Assembly (NCBI RefSeq): GCF_029761915.1
Contig: NZ_CP121695.1
Coordinates: 434,001-498,000, forward strand
DNA length: 64,000 bases
Source: Bradyrhizobium sp. CB1650
GTDB taxonomy: Bacteria > Pseudomonadota > Alphaproteobacteria > Rhizobiales > Xanthobacteraceae
Reading direction: 5' to 3'
Positions within the stretch are counted from its first letter, which is position 1. Each line of letters starts with the position of its first letter. Both the position numbers and the translations under genes were made by a program. Shown piece after piece: positions 46,384 to 55,886 of the stretch. A model generated the notes under the pieces. The model saw only the letters and a program-made list of their open reading frames with translations, ran no database searches and was not told the DNA's origin.

Positions 46384-48018
46384 TCACATCTTCGCGCGCT
46401 GCGCGATGCCGTCCTTGATGGCCGCTAGTTCGGCTTCGTCCCAGATGCCGATGAGAATGCCGCCCTTCACCTGGAGCTGGTTGTCGGCATAGGCCGCGAT
46501 CTTCTCGCGCGGCGTGGTGATGTGATCGTTCGGATGCAGCGCCCAATCGAACAGCTCGGCTTGCAATCGCGCGATGATGCCGGCGCAATCCGGGTCGTCG
46601 CCGCGATCGACGAACTCCTGCGGATCGGTTTCGAGGTCATACAGCAGCGGGCGGAAGCCGGAAGCGTGGATGTATTTCCAGCGGCCGTCGAACACCATGA
46701 ACAGACGGCAGCGCTCGATCGGCTGGTTCAGCTTCAGCCGCACATCCTGCATGGCATAGTCGTATTCGGAGAACGCCACCTTGCGCCAATCCGGGGGTGT
46801 CGGGCCGCGCAGCAGCGGCAGCAGCGAGCGCCCTTCCAGGATATGCGCCGGCACCTTGCCACCGAAATAATCGACGAAAGTCGGCGCCAGATCGATGCCT
46901 TCGACCAGCGCATCGCTGCGCGTGCCGCGCGTGGCGTCGGCTTCCCTGGAGGGATCGATGACGATCAACGGGATTTTTGCCGACTGTTCGTGGAACAGGT
47001 CCTTCTCGCCCATCCAGTGATCGCCGAGATAGTCGCCATGATCGGAGGTGAAGACGATCATGGTCGTGTCCACGAGGCCGCGCTCCTCCAAAAACTTCAT
47101 CAGCACGCCCATCTGGTCGTCGATCTGCGTGATCAGGCCCATATAGGTCGGGATCACCTTCTCGCGGGCATCGTCGCGCGCCATGTTGCGCGAGTAGCGC
47201 ATGTCCATATAGGCGCCGAACACCGGATGCGGGTCCTGCCGCTCGCGTTCGGAGCGGATCACCGGAATCATGTCCGCCGTCGAGTACATGCTGGCATAGG
47301 GCTCGGGCGCGATATAGGGCCAGTGCGGCTTGATGTAGGACAGATGCAGGCACCACGGCCGTCCGTCGGTCTCGGCCTCGCTGATGAAATCCATCGCGCG
47401 CCGCGTCATGTAGGGCGTCTCGGAATGCTCGTCCGGCACGCGCGCGGCCTTGTCGGCGTGCACCAGCAGCCAACCGTTCTGCAAGCTGCCATCTTCCGCC
47501 GCGCCCGAATTCGCCCAATGCTCCCAGGGATTGGTGCCTTCGAATCCTTGCGCGCGGAGATACTCATCGTATTTCGGGCGTGGCCGGCCGGTCGGATGCA
47601 GGCCGTCGTCGCGCTCATAGGGTTCAAAACCGCATTCGGCGACATGCACGCCGATGATCGATTCCGGGGGGATGCCGAGCGTCTTCATGCCTTCGAGGTC
47701 GGGCGCCATGTGGGTCTTGCCGACCAGCACGTTGCGCACGCCGATCTTCTTGAGGTGGTCGCCGAGCGTGGGCTCGCCGACGCGCAGCGGCCAGCCGTTC
47801 CAGTGCGAGCCGTGCGAGCGCATGTAGCGTCCGGTGTAGAACGACATCCGCGACGGGCCGCAGATCGGCGACTGCACATAGGCGTTGCTGAAGAGCACGC
47901 CGCGCCTGGCCATGGCGTCGATGTTGGGCGTCTTCAGCGACGGATGGCCGGTGCAGCCGAGATAGTCGTAGCGAAGCTGGTCGCACATGATCCAGAGTAC
48001 GTTTTTTGCGCGCGCCAT
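46384..48018 (-). CDS. Sulfatase-like hydrolase, phosphonate monoesterase type
   Basis: A 544-residue alkaline-phosphatase-superfamily enzyme. The N-terminal metal Asp is in IMCDQLRYDYLG (D13), the formylglycine site is C53 in PICGPSRMSFYTGRY, and the second metal pair is in VFTSDHGDYLGDHWMGEK. The arrangement resembles phosphonate monoester hydrolases of rhizobia, which are promiscuous on phosphate and sulfate esters. C53 should be converted to formylglycine to be active. There is no signal peptide, so it is cytoplasmic. Its substrate is unknown. Confidence 0.9.
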   Translation of the reverse strand: MARAKNVLWIMCDQLRYDYLGCTGHPSLKTPNIDAMARRGVLFSNAYVQSPICGPSRMSFYTGRYMRSHGSHWNGWPLRVGEPTLGDHLKKIGVRNVLVGKTHMAPDLEGMKTLGIPPESIIGVHVAECGFEPYERDDGLHPTGRPRPKYDEYLRAQGFEGTNPWEHWANSGAAEDGSLQNGWLLVHADKAARVPDEHSETPYMTRRAMDFISEAETDGRPWCLHLSYIKPHWPYIAPEPYASMYSTADMIPVIRSERERQDPHPVFGAYMDMRYSRNMARDDAREKVIPTYMGLITQIDDQMGVLMKFLEERGLVDTTMIVFTSDHGDYLGDHWMGEKDLFHEQSAKIPLIVIDPSREADATRGTRSDALVEGIDLAPTFVDYFGGKVPAHILEGRSLLPLLRGPTPPDWRKVAFSEYDYAMQDVRLKLNQPIERCRLFMVFDGRWKYIHASGFRPLLYDLETDPQEFVDRGDDPDCAGIIARLQAELFDWALHPNDHITTPREKIAAYADNQLQVKGGILIGIWDEAELAAIKDGIAQRAKM

Positions 48019-48087
48019 GCCTCGCCCCTGGTTTTCTTGATTGTTTGATGCTGCGCCATCGCGTCGGCGAAGACAAGCGGGCCGGAC

Positions 48088-49224
<1,137 letters not shown>

Positions 49225-49236
49225 TTAACCCGGCGA

Positions 49237-49716
49237 TCACGCCGGCCGGCGGCGGATCAGGAATTTCTGAATACCCTCCAGCACCAGCTCCTTGCGCTGG
49301 TTGAACACGGTGCTCGTCAGCGTCACCACGCCGGTCGAGCGTCCCGGCACGAGCTCGGTGACCTCGAGCGCGGGATAGATGGTGTCGTCGGCGAACACGG
49401 ATTTAAGGAACCGGCTCGACTGCTCGAGGAAACCGACGAGGGACTCCTCGACCATGAACGGAAACAGGCCCGCACCGGGCGCGGTGTGGATCAGCGTCTG
49501 GAAACCGTGCGCGAGCAGGTGCGGCATGCCGCGGGCGCGGCAATATTCGACATCATAGTGCACCGGGTGGGTGTCGCCGCTCGCGGTCTGGAACGCCGCG
49601 AATACCGCCGAGGTCTGGGTGCGGCTCGGCAGCACGAAGCGCTCGCCGACCACGAAATCCTCAAACCAGCGTTGTGTTGGGATCATGCGGTGCTGGGTCG
49701 GATCGAACTCGGTCAT
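49237..49716 (-). CDS. MaoC family dehydratase
   Basis: A 159-residue hot-dog-fold protein. The hydratase motif appears as ASGDTHPVHYDVEYCRARGMP, with the Asp-His pair of MaoC (R)-specific enoyl-CoA hydratases, followed by LLAHGFQTLIHTAPGAGLFP. The exact acyl substrate is not evident. ATG 49716 gives the usual N-terminus. It is 96 bp upstream of obgE on the same strand. Confidence 0.88.
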   Translation of the reverse strand: MTEFDPTQHRMIPTQRWFEDFVVGERFVLPSRTQTSAVFAAFQTASGDTHPVHYDVEYCRARGMPHLLAHGFQTLIHTAPGAGLFPFMVEESLVGFLEQSSRFLKSVFADDTIYPALEVTELVPGRSTGVVTLTSTVFNQRKELVLEGIQKFLIRRRPA

Positions 49717-49871
49717 GTCTTCAGCTCTTTCATCGGTGAACCACCTACCGCTACCGCGATGCGAAGGGTGCGACAATCCGTTCAATTCGCTCGCCGTGGG
49801 CTTGTCCCGCGCGCCTGCGCCATTAAAACGGCGTGTGCCGGTCATATCGATCGCGGTGCCGTCCGCTCTCT

Positions 49872-49955
49872 GTCATTGCGAAGAGCGTAGCGACGAAGCA
49901 ATCCAGGCTGCCGCCGCGGAAACGGTCTGGATTGCTTCGCTTCGCTCGCAATGAC
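49872..49955. repeat. Dispersed repeat, GTCATTGCGA family
   Basis: GTCATTGCGAAGAGCGTAGCG and AAGCAATCCAG pair with TCTGGATTGCTT and CGCTCGCAATGAC to form a long hairpin. This is a third repeat type, distinct from the CCGGGG elements. Confidence 0.85.
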
Positions 49956-49979
49956 GAGCTCACACTTAGACTCGTTTCA

Positions 49980-50894
49980 ATGCCCCTCTTCAAGAATCTC
50001 TCCACTTATGACGACCGCTCCGCGCGCCTGGCCGGCATTGCGCTGATGGTGCTGTCGATCTTCCTGTTCTCGTTCGGCGACGCCATGGGCAAGTTCATCG
50101 TCGCGACCTATTCGGTGGGCCAGCTCCTGTTCCTGCGCGCTTGCGCGGCGCTGTTGGTGCTGTCGCCGCTGATCTGGCGGCAGCGTCATGATTTCGTGCG
50201 GCTGGAACGGCCGTGGCTGCAGCTCTTTCGCGTCACGCTGTCGACGCTGGAGGTGGCGGCCTTTTTTCTCGCGACCGTCTATCTGCCGCTCGCCGACGTC
50301 ATCACCTATTATCTCGCGGGCCCGATCTTCGTCACCGCCATGTCGGCGATCTTCCTCGGCGAGAAGGTCGGTTGGCGGCGCTGGACGGCGATCCTGGTCG
50401 GCTTCTGCGGCGTCTTGATCGCGCTGCGCCCCTCGGCACAGACGATCAGCCTGCCGGCGCTGATAGCGCTCGGCGGCAGCCTGTCGTTTGCGACCCTGAT
50501 GCTGATCACGCGCAGCCTGCGCAAGACGCCCGACATCGTGATGGCCTCCTCGCAATTCGTCGGCACATTCCTGCTGGGTGCGGCGCTGTCGGCATTCCAC
50601 TGGGTGCCGCCGACCAAGGGCAGCCTGGTGATCTTCGCGCTGGCGGGATGCGTCTCGGTAACGGCGCTGTTCTGCGTCAACCGCTCGCTCAAGCTGGCGC
50701 CAGCCAGCGTCGTCGTGCCCTATCAATATTCCATGATCGTCTGGGCCGTGATCTTCGGCTTCGCCGTGTTCGGCGACGTGCCGTCGGTCGCCACCATCGT
50801 CGGCGCCGCCATCATCATCGGCGCCGGCCTCTACATTTACTTGCGCGAACGGGATCTCGGCCGGAAGGACGAGCGGGTGAATCCACCGGTGTAG
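49980..50894 (+). CDS. DMT family transporter (EamA type)
   Basis: A 304-residue inner-membrane protein with about ten hydrophobic helices in two EamA repeats; the second repeat begins near ISLPALIALGGSLSF. GEKVGWRRW and the C-terminal ASVVVPYQYSMIVWAVIFGF are typical. Members export metabolites or amino acids, but the substrate is unknown. ATG 49980 is the start of the hydrophobic protein; the upstream open frame crosses a repeat. Confidence 0.88.
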   Translation: MPLFKNLSTYDDRSARLAGIALMVLSIFLFSFGDAMGKFIVATYSVGQLLFLRACAALLVLSPLIWRQRHDFVRLERPWLQLFRVTLSTLEVAAFFLATVYLPLADVITYYLAGPIFVTAMSAIFLGEKVGWRRWTAILVGFCGVLIALRPSAQTISLPALIALGGSLSFATLMLITRSLRKTPDIVMASSQFVGTFLLGAALSAFHWVPPTKGSLVIFALAGCVSVTALFCVNRSLKLAPASVVVPYQYSMIVWAVIFGFAVFGDVPSVATIVGAAIIIGAGLYIYLRERDLGRKDERVNPPV

Positions 50895-50959
50895 AACGGC
50901 TCCGCAACGTCGCCCCGGCCTTCGCCGGGACGACAGTTGCGAATGCTGGGCGCTTCCGC

Positions 50960-51553
50960 CTACCTCACCCTTCGTGCGCTGCTCCAGCTCTTCAGCGAAG
51001 ACCACACGCCGCGCGAGAGGCGGAAGCAGTCGACGGGCGTGGAGGAGCCCAGCGCGAGGAAACGGTGCAGCTCGACGCCGCTCCACTGGAAGCCGCACTT
51101 CTCCAGCACGTTGCGCGAGGCCGGATTGGTGACGCGCGCGCCGGCACGGAGGTGATCGTCGTCGAACTCCTCGAAGAAGAAGTCGATGGCGCCGCGCGCG
51201 GCCTCGGTGGCAAAACCCTTGCCCCAGTGCTCGACGCCGAGCCAGTAGCCGAGCTCGGCGCTATCGGGCGTGGAGCAGTCGATACCGACCATGCCGACCG
51301 GCGTGGTGTCGTGCTCGATCAGGAACACGGTCTCGCTGCCGAGCGCGGCGGTGGCGCGAACGAATTCGACGGCGTCATCCGGCGAATAGGGATGCGGCAG
51401 GCGGCGGGTGTTCTCCGCGATGCGGCGGTCGTTGGCGAGCTGGGCGATGGTCCTGACGTCGGCGAGCGTCGGGCGGCGCAGCGTCAGCCGCTCGGTGGCG
51501 ACGACGCTCGGTCTCGCCTCGCGCAAGGTCGCGCTCGAAAAATCCTGCAACAT
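50960..51553 (-). CDS. GNAT N-acetyltransferase, RimJ/RimL type
   Basis: A 197-residue acetyltransferase with the RimJ/RimL pattern: ATERLTLRRPTLADVRTIAQL near the N-terminus, ELGYWLGVEHWGKGFATEAARG as acetyl-CoA site and ASRNVLEKCGFQWSG near the end. It may act on a ribosomal protein or a small molecule. ATG 51553 with GGAG six bases upstream is preferred over GTG 51574. It follows rpmA but a terminator separates them. Confidence 0.88.
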   Translation of the reverse strand: MLQDFSSATLREARPSVVATERLTLRRPTLADVRTIAQLANDRRIAENTRRLPHPYSPDDAVEFVRATAALGSETVFLIEHDTTPVGMVGIDCSTPDSAELGYWLGVEHWGKGFATEAARGAIDFFFEEFDDDHLRAGARVTNPASRNVLEKCGFQWSGVELHRFLALGSSTPVDCFRLSRGVWSSLKSWSSARRVR

Positions 51554-51587
51554 CTTCGGCTCCGTAAAAATCACTAAGTCAAACGAA

Positions 51588-51614
51588 AGGGGAGGCCGGT
51601 TTCCCGCCTCCCCT
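51588..51614 (-). terminator. Terminator of rplU-rpmA
   Basis: On the minus strand AGGGGAGGC / GCCTCCCCT forms a 9-bp stem, followed by TTTCGTTT. It is the second of two hairpins after rpmA. Confidence 0.8.
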
Positions 51615-51627
51615 GGAGCCTGCTTGA

Positions 51628-51663
51628 GGACTCCGCCGGTTCGGTCAGGACCCGGCGGACTCC
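51628..51663 (-). terminator. First hairpin downstream of rpmA
   Basis: On the minus strand GGAGTCCGCCGG pairs with CCGGCGGAGTCC over 12 positions with one mismatch, 16 bp after the rpmA stop. No U-run follows. Confidence 0.6.
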
Positions 51664-51679
51664 AAATTTGATCCGCCGT

Positions 51680-51949
51680 CTATTCAGCCGCCTCTGCGAT
51701 CGGAAGCACCGACACGAATGTGCGGCCGTTGGCTTTGGCCTGGAACGCAACACGACCTTCCACCTTGGCGAACAGAGTGTGGTCCGTGCCCATGCCGACA
51801 TTAAGGCCGGGATGCCAGGTGGTGCCGCGCTGACGTGCGATGATGTTGCCGGGAATCACACGCTCCCCGCCGAACACCTTGATGCCAAGGCGCTTGCCCT
51901 TTGAATCGCGTCCGTTACGCGATGAACCGCCTGCTTTTTTGTGAGCCAT
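51680..51949 (-). CDS. rpmA: 50S ribosomal protein L27
   Basis: L27 (89 residues) reaches the peptidyl transferase centre with its N-terminus. [39 protein letters not shown] and [12 protein letters not shown] are invariant parts. There is no N-terminal extension needing cleavage. It follows rplU by 102 bp, in the usual order rplU-rpmA. Confidence 0.99.
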   Translation of the reverse strand: MAHKKAGGSSRNGRDSKGKRLGIKVFGGERVIPGNIIARQRGTTWHPGLNVGMGTDHTLFAKVEGRVAFQAKANGRTFVSVLPIAEAAE

Positions 51950-52051
51950 GGCCCGTCTCCGAAATCCTGCGTATCTCTAGATCAATTCCTTGAAGGAATC
52001 ATTTCACTTTTTCTCACGCATCAATTCGTGAATTGGCGTGATCACGTTTGG

Positions 52052-52426
52052 TTATTCGGCGGCTTCCTTCGCCACCTTTTCCTTCTTCGGACGCGGGCCC
52101 TTGGTGGGCTTGGCGTTGTCCGTCAGGATCTCGGTGACGCGCAGCACCGTGATCTCGTCGCGGTAGCCGCGCTTGCGGCGCGAGTTCTTGCGGCGGCGCT
52201 TCTTGAACGCGATGACCTTCGGACCACGCTTGTGGTCGAGCACCTCGGCCGCAACAGATGCACCGGCAACCGTCGGGACGCCGAGGACCGGCGTATCGCC
52301 GCCGACCACCAGAACTTCATTCAACTGCACGATCGTGCCGACTTCGCCGGCGATCTTGCCAACTTCCAAGACATCATCCGGAACGACACGGTACTGCTTG
52401 CCGCCGGTTTTGATGACTGCGAACAT
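52052..52426 (-). CDS. rplU: 50S ribosomal protein L21
   Basis: L21 (124 residues) binds 23S rRNA in the large subunit. [20 protein letters not shown] and [20 protein letters not shown] are standard. The C-terminus has an extra Lys/Glu/Ala-rich tail ([14 protein letters not shown]), frequent in alphaproteobacteria. The upstream region contains GC-rich hairpins, one followed by T-rich DNA, that could work as a leader attenuator. Confidence 0.99.
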   Translation of the reverse strand: MFAVIKTGGKQYRVVPDDVLEVGKIAGEVGTIVQLNEVLVVGGDTPVLGVPTVAGASVAAEVLDHKRGPKVIAFKKRRRKNSRRKRGYRDEITVLRVTEILTDNAKPTKGPRPKKEKVAKEAAE

Positions 52427-52762
52427 CGTTTTCTTCCTTCGTGTTCAATCCCGGCCTCGGGACACATAGGCGCCCGGGTCGGCTTTTTGTCAGTCGCTAT
52501 GGGTTTACGATTTTTGCGCGGCTGGGTTATCCCATTGAAAAACCACACAAAAGCAAGCGGCGCGAGAATTCCCGCGCCGGATGGCCGGACTTATAGCCGC
52601 TTGAGGCCGCGAGTCAAGGAAAACCGGGCCGAAAGCGGCCCGAATCTGAAGGATTTGGCCGGCTTTGATAGCTCCGGACGTGCGTGCGGATAATCGGCCG
52701 CGGCTGCAACCAACGGGTTCCGCCGCCGTTGTCACCTCGCATTCCAGCGGGCAAGGGCTCCC
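52427..52762. other. Promoter/leader region between rplU and the ROK gene
   Basis: No gene is seen in these 336 bp. They hold divergent promoters. Read on the minus strand toward rplU there are hairpins at about 52625-52642 (CGGGCC / GGCCCG) and 52558-52579 (CGGCGCGGG / CTCGCGCCG, loop AATT). The latter is followed by CTTGCTTTTGTGTGGTTTTT, so it resembles an attenuator. Confidence 0.5.
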
Positions 52763-53893
52763 ATGGCAACAGACGAGTTGGTCAAGACGACGGGCATCGC
52801 CAACCACGGCGCGGCGCGGCTGCCGTCGGTGGATGTCGACAGCTTCAACATCGAGATGAAGGACGAGGACGGCTTTCTCGGCGACCGCGCCAGCAAGGGC
52901 GCATTCCGCGAGATTCTCGACCGCTGGCGCAAGCCGCTGCGCAAGACCGGGGAGGACCCGTTCGGCAAAGAGCCGTCGGAGAACATCAGCAAGAAGACGC
53001 TGGATGAGATCCTGGTCGGAGACGACACCGAGGCGTCGGCCGTGGTGCACAGCGCGATCGAGGAATTCGCCCAGGAGCTCGCCCATGTCACGCGCCGCTT
53101 CCTCAAGTCGAAGGCCTGGGCCAAGACCGAGCGGATCGTGGTCGGAGGCGGCTTTCGCGATTCCAGGCTCGGCGAGCTCGCAATCGCGCGCGCCGAGATC
53201 ATCCTGATCTCCGAGGGCTTCAAGATCGACATGCGGCCGATCCGGCATCATCCGGACGAGGCCGGGCTGCTCGGCGCGCTGCATCTGGCGCCGTCATGGA
53301 TTTTCGAGGGTTACGACGGCATTCTCGCCGTCGATATCGGCGGCACCAACATCCGCTGCGGTGTGGTGGAAACCTCCTGGAAGAAGGCGAAGGACCTGTC
53401 GAAAGCCTCGGTCTGGAAGTCCGAGCTGTGGCGTCATGCCGACGATGAGCCCACCCGCGAAGGCGCGGTGAAAGGGCTGACGAAGATGCTGAAGGGATTG
53501 ATCGAAGAGGCCGACGGCGACGGGCTGAAGCTTGCACCGTTCATCGGCATCGCCTGTCCCGGTGTGATCAACGAGGACGGTTCAATCGAGAAGGGCGCGC
53601 AGAACCTGCCGGGCAACTGGCAGAGCAGCAAATTCAACCTGCCGGCGAGCCTGATCGAGGGCATCCCGCAGATCGGCGAGCACGACACTGCGATCCTGAT
53701 GCACAATGACGGCGTGGTTCAAGGCCTTTCGGAAGTGCCGTTCATGCAGGATGTCGAGCGCTGGGGCGTGCTCACCATCGGCACCGGACTTGGCAACGCA
53801 CGCTTCACCAACCGCCGCAAGAACGGCGGCAACGGCAAGGACCGGGACTCTACGGAGAGCGGCAAGAAAAAGGGCAAGAACGATAAGGAGTAA
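52763..53893 (+). CDS. ROK-family protein with circularly permuted domain order
   Basis: A 376-residue protein whose parts match ROK sugar kinases but in swapped order. Residues about 90-176 hold the normally C-terminal half: a helix AIEEFAQELAHVTRRFL, the adenosine motif ERIVVGGG (123-130) and EAGLLGALHLA (166-176). Residues 187-349 hold the normally N-terminal half: phosphate-1 AVDIGGTNIRCG (189-200), GIACPG (262-267), the catalytic Asp in HND (314-316) and phosphate-2 TIGTGLGN (338-345). A Lys/Gly-rich tail ends the protein. The CxCGxxGC zinc motif is absent. Sugar kinase activity is plausible, but the substrate is unknown. It is a single gene followed by a strong hairpin. Confidence 0.85.
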   Translation: MATDELVKTTGIANHGAARLPSVDVDSFNIEMKDEDGFLGDRASKGAFREILDRWRKPLRKTGEDPFGKEPSENISKKTLDEILVGDDTEASAVVHSAIEEFAQELAHVTRRFLKSKAWAKTERIVVGGGFRDSRLGELAIARAEIILISEGFKIDMRPIRHHPDEAGLLGALHLAPSWIFEGYDGILAVDIGGTNIRCGVVETSWKKAKDLSKASVWKSELWRHADDEPTREGAVKGLTKMLKGLIEEADGDGLKLAPFIGIACPGVINEDGSIEKGAQNLPGNWQSSKFNLPASLIEGIPQIGEHDTAILMHNDGVVQGLSEVPFMQDVERWGVLTIGTGLGNARFTNRRKNGGNGKDRDSTESGKKKGKNDKE

Positions 53894-54017
53894 CCTTGAC
53901 TGGTTAGGTTAAGGGACGGATTGCGTTGCGGGGCAGCGGCCGCACGCTAGGGTCGAATCGTCGCTTCACCTGGCCGGCGAAGCCGCCCTTCCCGGCTAGC
54001 ATTTCAATGAGCGGCAC

Positions 54018-54051
54018 GGGACCGCCAGTGTTTACCGCGTCTGGCGGTCCC
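54018..54051. terminator. Terminator between the ROK gene and the alpha/beta hydrolase
   Basis: GGGACCGCCAG / CTGGCGGTCCC is an 11-bp perfect stem with a 12-nt loop. It lies between convergent genes and can serve both. Confidence 0.7.
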
Positions 54052-54063
54052 ACCCGTTCGGGG

Positions 54064-54927
54064 TCAGCTCCAGCCGATGCGCTGAAAGAACGCCGCGATC
54101 TCCGTCGCGGCGCGATCCGGATTCTCGCGATGCGGGAAATGTCCGACGTCCGGAAGCATCGCAAGATCGAGATCGCCAAAGGTCTCGCCCAGCCGATCGG
54201 TCCAGGCATAGGGAAACAGCGGATCGTGCTCGGCCCAGCGCACGCAGGTCGGCACGGTGATTGGTGGCAGCGGCAGTGCCTCGCCCTTCATCATCTTGAT
54301 TCGGCCCGCATGCGCGGCGCGATAATGCGCAAAGCCGCCGGCGAGATTGCCGTCCTTGAAGAAGTTGTCGGCGAAGGTGTCGAGGACGTCATCGAACGCC
54401 TCCTTGCGGTGGGCCCAGCCTTTGAGAAAGTGGCTGATGTAGAGACGGCAGCTCTCGCGGCTGGCGCCGACGAGCCTGGGTGCCATCTCCATCTGATGGA
54501 AGGATTGGTACCAGACGTGGTTGAGCCGGTCGGGCGCGGCCATGCGCGGTCCGATGCCGGGGTAGACGAAATCGAAGAAGAGCAGCCCTGCGAGCCGCTC
54601 CGGCGCTTGCCTCCCCAAGACCTGCATCACGGCGCCGCCGACGTCGTGGCCGACGATGCCGAATCGCTCGATGCCGAGCCCATCCACCAGCGCCAGCATG
54701 TCCGCGGCATGGCCATCCGGACCATAAGGGCCATCCGGCTTGTCGCTGTCGCCGAAGCCACGCAGATCGGGCGCGATCAGCGCGAAACGGTCCGAAAGCC
54801 GCGTCATCACCGGCTCCCAGGTCAGCCAGAATTCGGGCCAACCATGCAGAAAAAGCAGTGGTTTGCCCAGGCCAGTGCGGACCAGGTGAAAGTGCGCGCC
54901 GTTAGCCTTGATCGTAAGATGCTCCAT
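54064..54927 (-). CDS. Alpha/beta hydrolase, epoxide hydrolase / dehalogenase type
   Basis: A 287-residue enzyme with HGWPEFW (28-34, oxyanion), nucleophile D95 in GHDVGGAV, a cap domain in the middle, the acid in AEHDPLFPYAW and His in DVGHFPHREN. An Asp nucleophile in GHDxGG points to epoxide hydrolases and haloacid dehalogenases rather than Ser esterases. The true substrate is unknown. ATG 54927 with GGGGGAACTGCC before it is preferred over the longer frame. Confidence 0.9.
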   Translation of the reverse strand: MEHLTIKANGAHFHLVRTGLGKPLLFLHGWPEFWLTWEPVMTRLSDRFALIAPDLRGFGDSDKPDGPYGPDGHAADMLALVDGLGIERFGIVGHDVGGAVMQVLGRQAPERLAGLLFFDFVYPGIGPRMAAPDRLNHVWYQSFHQMEMAPRLVGASRESCRLYISHFLKGWAHRKEAFDDVLDTFADNFFKDGNLAGGFAHYRAAHAGRIKMMKGEALPLPPITVPTCVRWAEHDPLFPYAWTDRLGETFGDLDLAMLPDVGHFPHRENPDRAATEIAAFFQRIGWS

Positions 54928-55062
54928 GGCAGTTCCCCCTGGGGATGACGGAGAGGTGAAACGGGCGGCGGATTTTCGCCTTTCGCGCCTTGTCTGTCCC
55001 GCCATCCTCGCCTATTACACGCCCCGACCACAGGGGGTTCCTGCCCCTCATCGGCGCCCAAA

Positions 55063-55152
55063 GGAGAGGTGGCAGAGTGGTTGAATGCACCGCACTCGAA
55101 ATGCGGCATAGGTGCAAGCCTATCGGGGGTTCGAATCCCTCCCTCTCCGCCA
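55063..55152 (+). tRNA. tRNA-Ser(CGA)
   Basis: A full cloverleaf is visible: acceptor GGAGAGG / CCTCTCC, anticodon arm CCGCA-CTCGAAA-TGCGG with anticodon CGA (reads UCG), a long variable arm, T-arm GGGGGTTCGAATCCCTC and encoded CCA at 55150-55152. The long variable arm confirms a class II tRNA. It sits at the left border of an accessory-looking block. I found no second copy of its 3' end in the window. Confidence 0.97.
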
Positions 55153-55539
55153 TAAACGGCCCACGGACGGAAACTCGGATCTTGTGAGCCGAAAGTTGCC
55201 GCTGGAGTATTCGCGAGGGATGATCACCATCATCGACCGCAAAGGCCTCGAAGCGGCCTCGTGCCATTGCCAGCAACTGGACCACGCAAGAATACCATCG
55301 TCCGTTGAACAGCAGCGGGTCCCCACGCGGCGAAAGAAAATAACGGCGGATCCCCGAATCTAAAATCTTTCGGCGATGGGAACGTCGGCCGCAGCGAGCC
55401 GTTGGGACAACAGTGAACGGTCGATGCTAAAGCAAGCCAAACCGAAAAGAATGGCGAAGTGAAAGCAAAGATCAGTTCACATGCCCCGTCAGATTACTTC
55501 GGTAACTGGCGGGGTCCTTGTTTCGGGGGGACAGTCTGA
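55153..55539. other. Intergenic region after tRNA-Ser, no protein gene seen
   Basis: This 387-bp stretch has no frame with a ribosome site and recognisable product. It contains, from 55484, a strong terminator hairpin of its own, so some transcript probably ends here, either the tRNA precursor or an unannotated small RNA. Possible remnants of an integration site could not be confirmed. Confidence 0.5.
55484..55514 (+). terminator. Terminator hairpin with UUCG tetraloop
   Basis: CCCCGTCAG-(A)-TTAC / GTAA-CTGGCGGGG pairs with one bulged A and closes on a stable C(UUCG)G loop, followed by TCCTTGTTT. It lies 330 bp after tRNA-Ser with no protein gene between. Confidence 0.75.
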
Positions 55540-55854
55540 ATGGGCAGGCCGCGCGAGACCGCGCCCGAGATTTCTGGTGAGGATCGCGTCGAAGCGGAAC
55601 CCGAACCTCGGGAGATGCCCATGAGCGCAGCGAACCAAAAGCCTCCGATTTCCCAGCGGGATCCGGCTGAGGGATCTCGCGAAGTCATCGATCGTGAATT
55701 GGAGCGGCAAAAGTCCGACAAAAATCAACAAAACCAAAATCGCAGCAGCTCAGGCAAGACGACTGAACCAGGTCACATGCCTCCGCAAAGAATAGAGAAA
55801 GAACAGCCGAAGAAAACAGGCCGGAGCGTGTCGGACGCGGCCGGAAACCGGTGA
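55540..55854 (+). CDS. Small hydrophilic protein of unknown function
   Basis: A 104-residue protein rich in Glu, Arg, Gln, Ser and Pro, with no hydrophobic segment; it is probably unstructured. The segment ISQRDPAEGSREVIDRELER is the most ordered-looking part. GGGGGGA lies ahead of ATG 55540, but ATG 55621 with GGGAG upstream is a good alternative. I do not recognise the family. It ends 32 bp before the stop of the convergent nhaD gene. Confidence 0.55.
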   Translation: MGRPRETAPEISGEDRVEAEPEPREMPMSAANQKPPISQRDPAEGSREVIDRELERQKSDKNQQNQNRSSSGKTTEPGHMPPQRIEKEQPKKTGRSVSDAAGNR

Positions 55855-55886
55855 ACGGAAGCAGGGAAAGCGGGAACAACGAGAGC

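Noticed and set aside
55063..55152. Integrated element with att sites at tRNA-Ser
   Set aside because: No integrase gene and no second copy of the tRNA 3' end were found in the window.
55112..55363. Open frame beginning inside tRNA-Ser
   Set aside because: It overlaps the tRNA and has no ribosome site.
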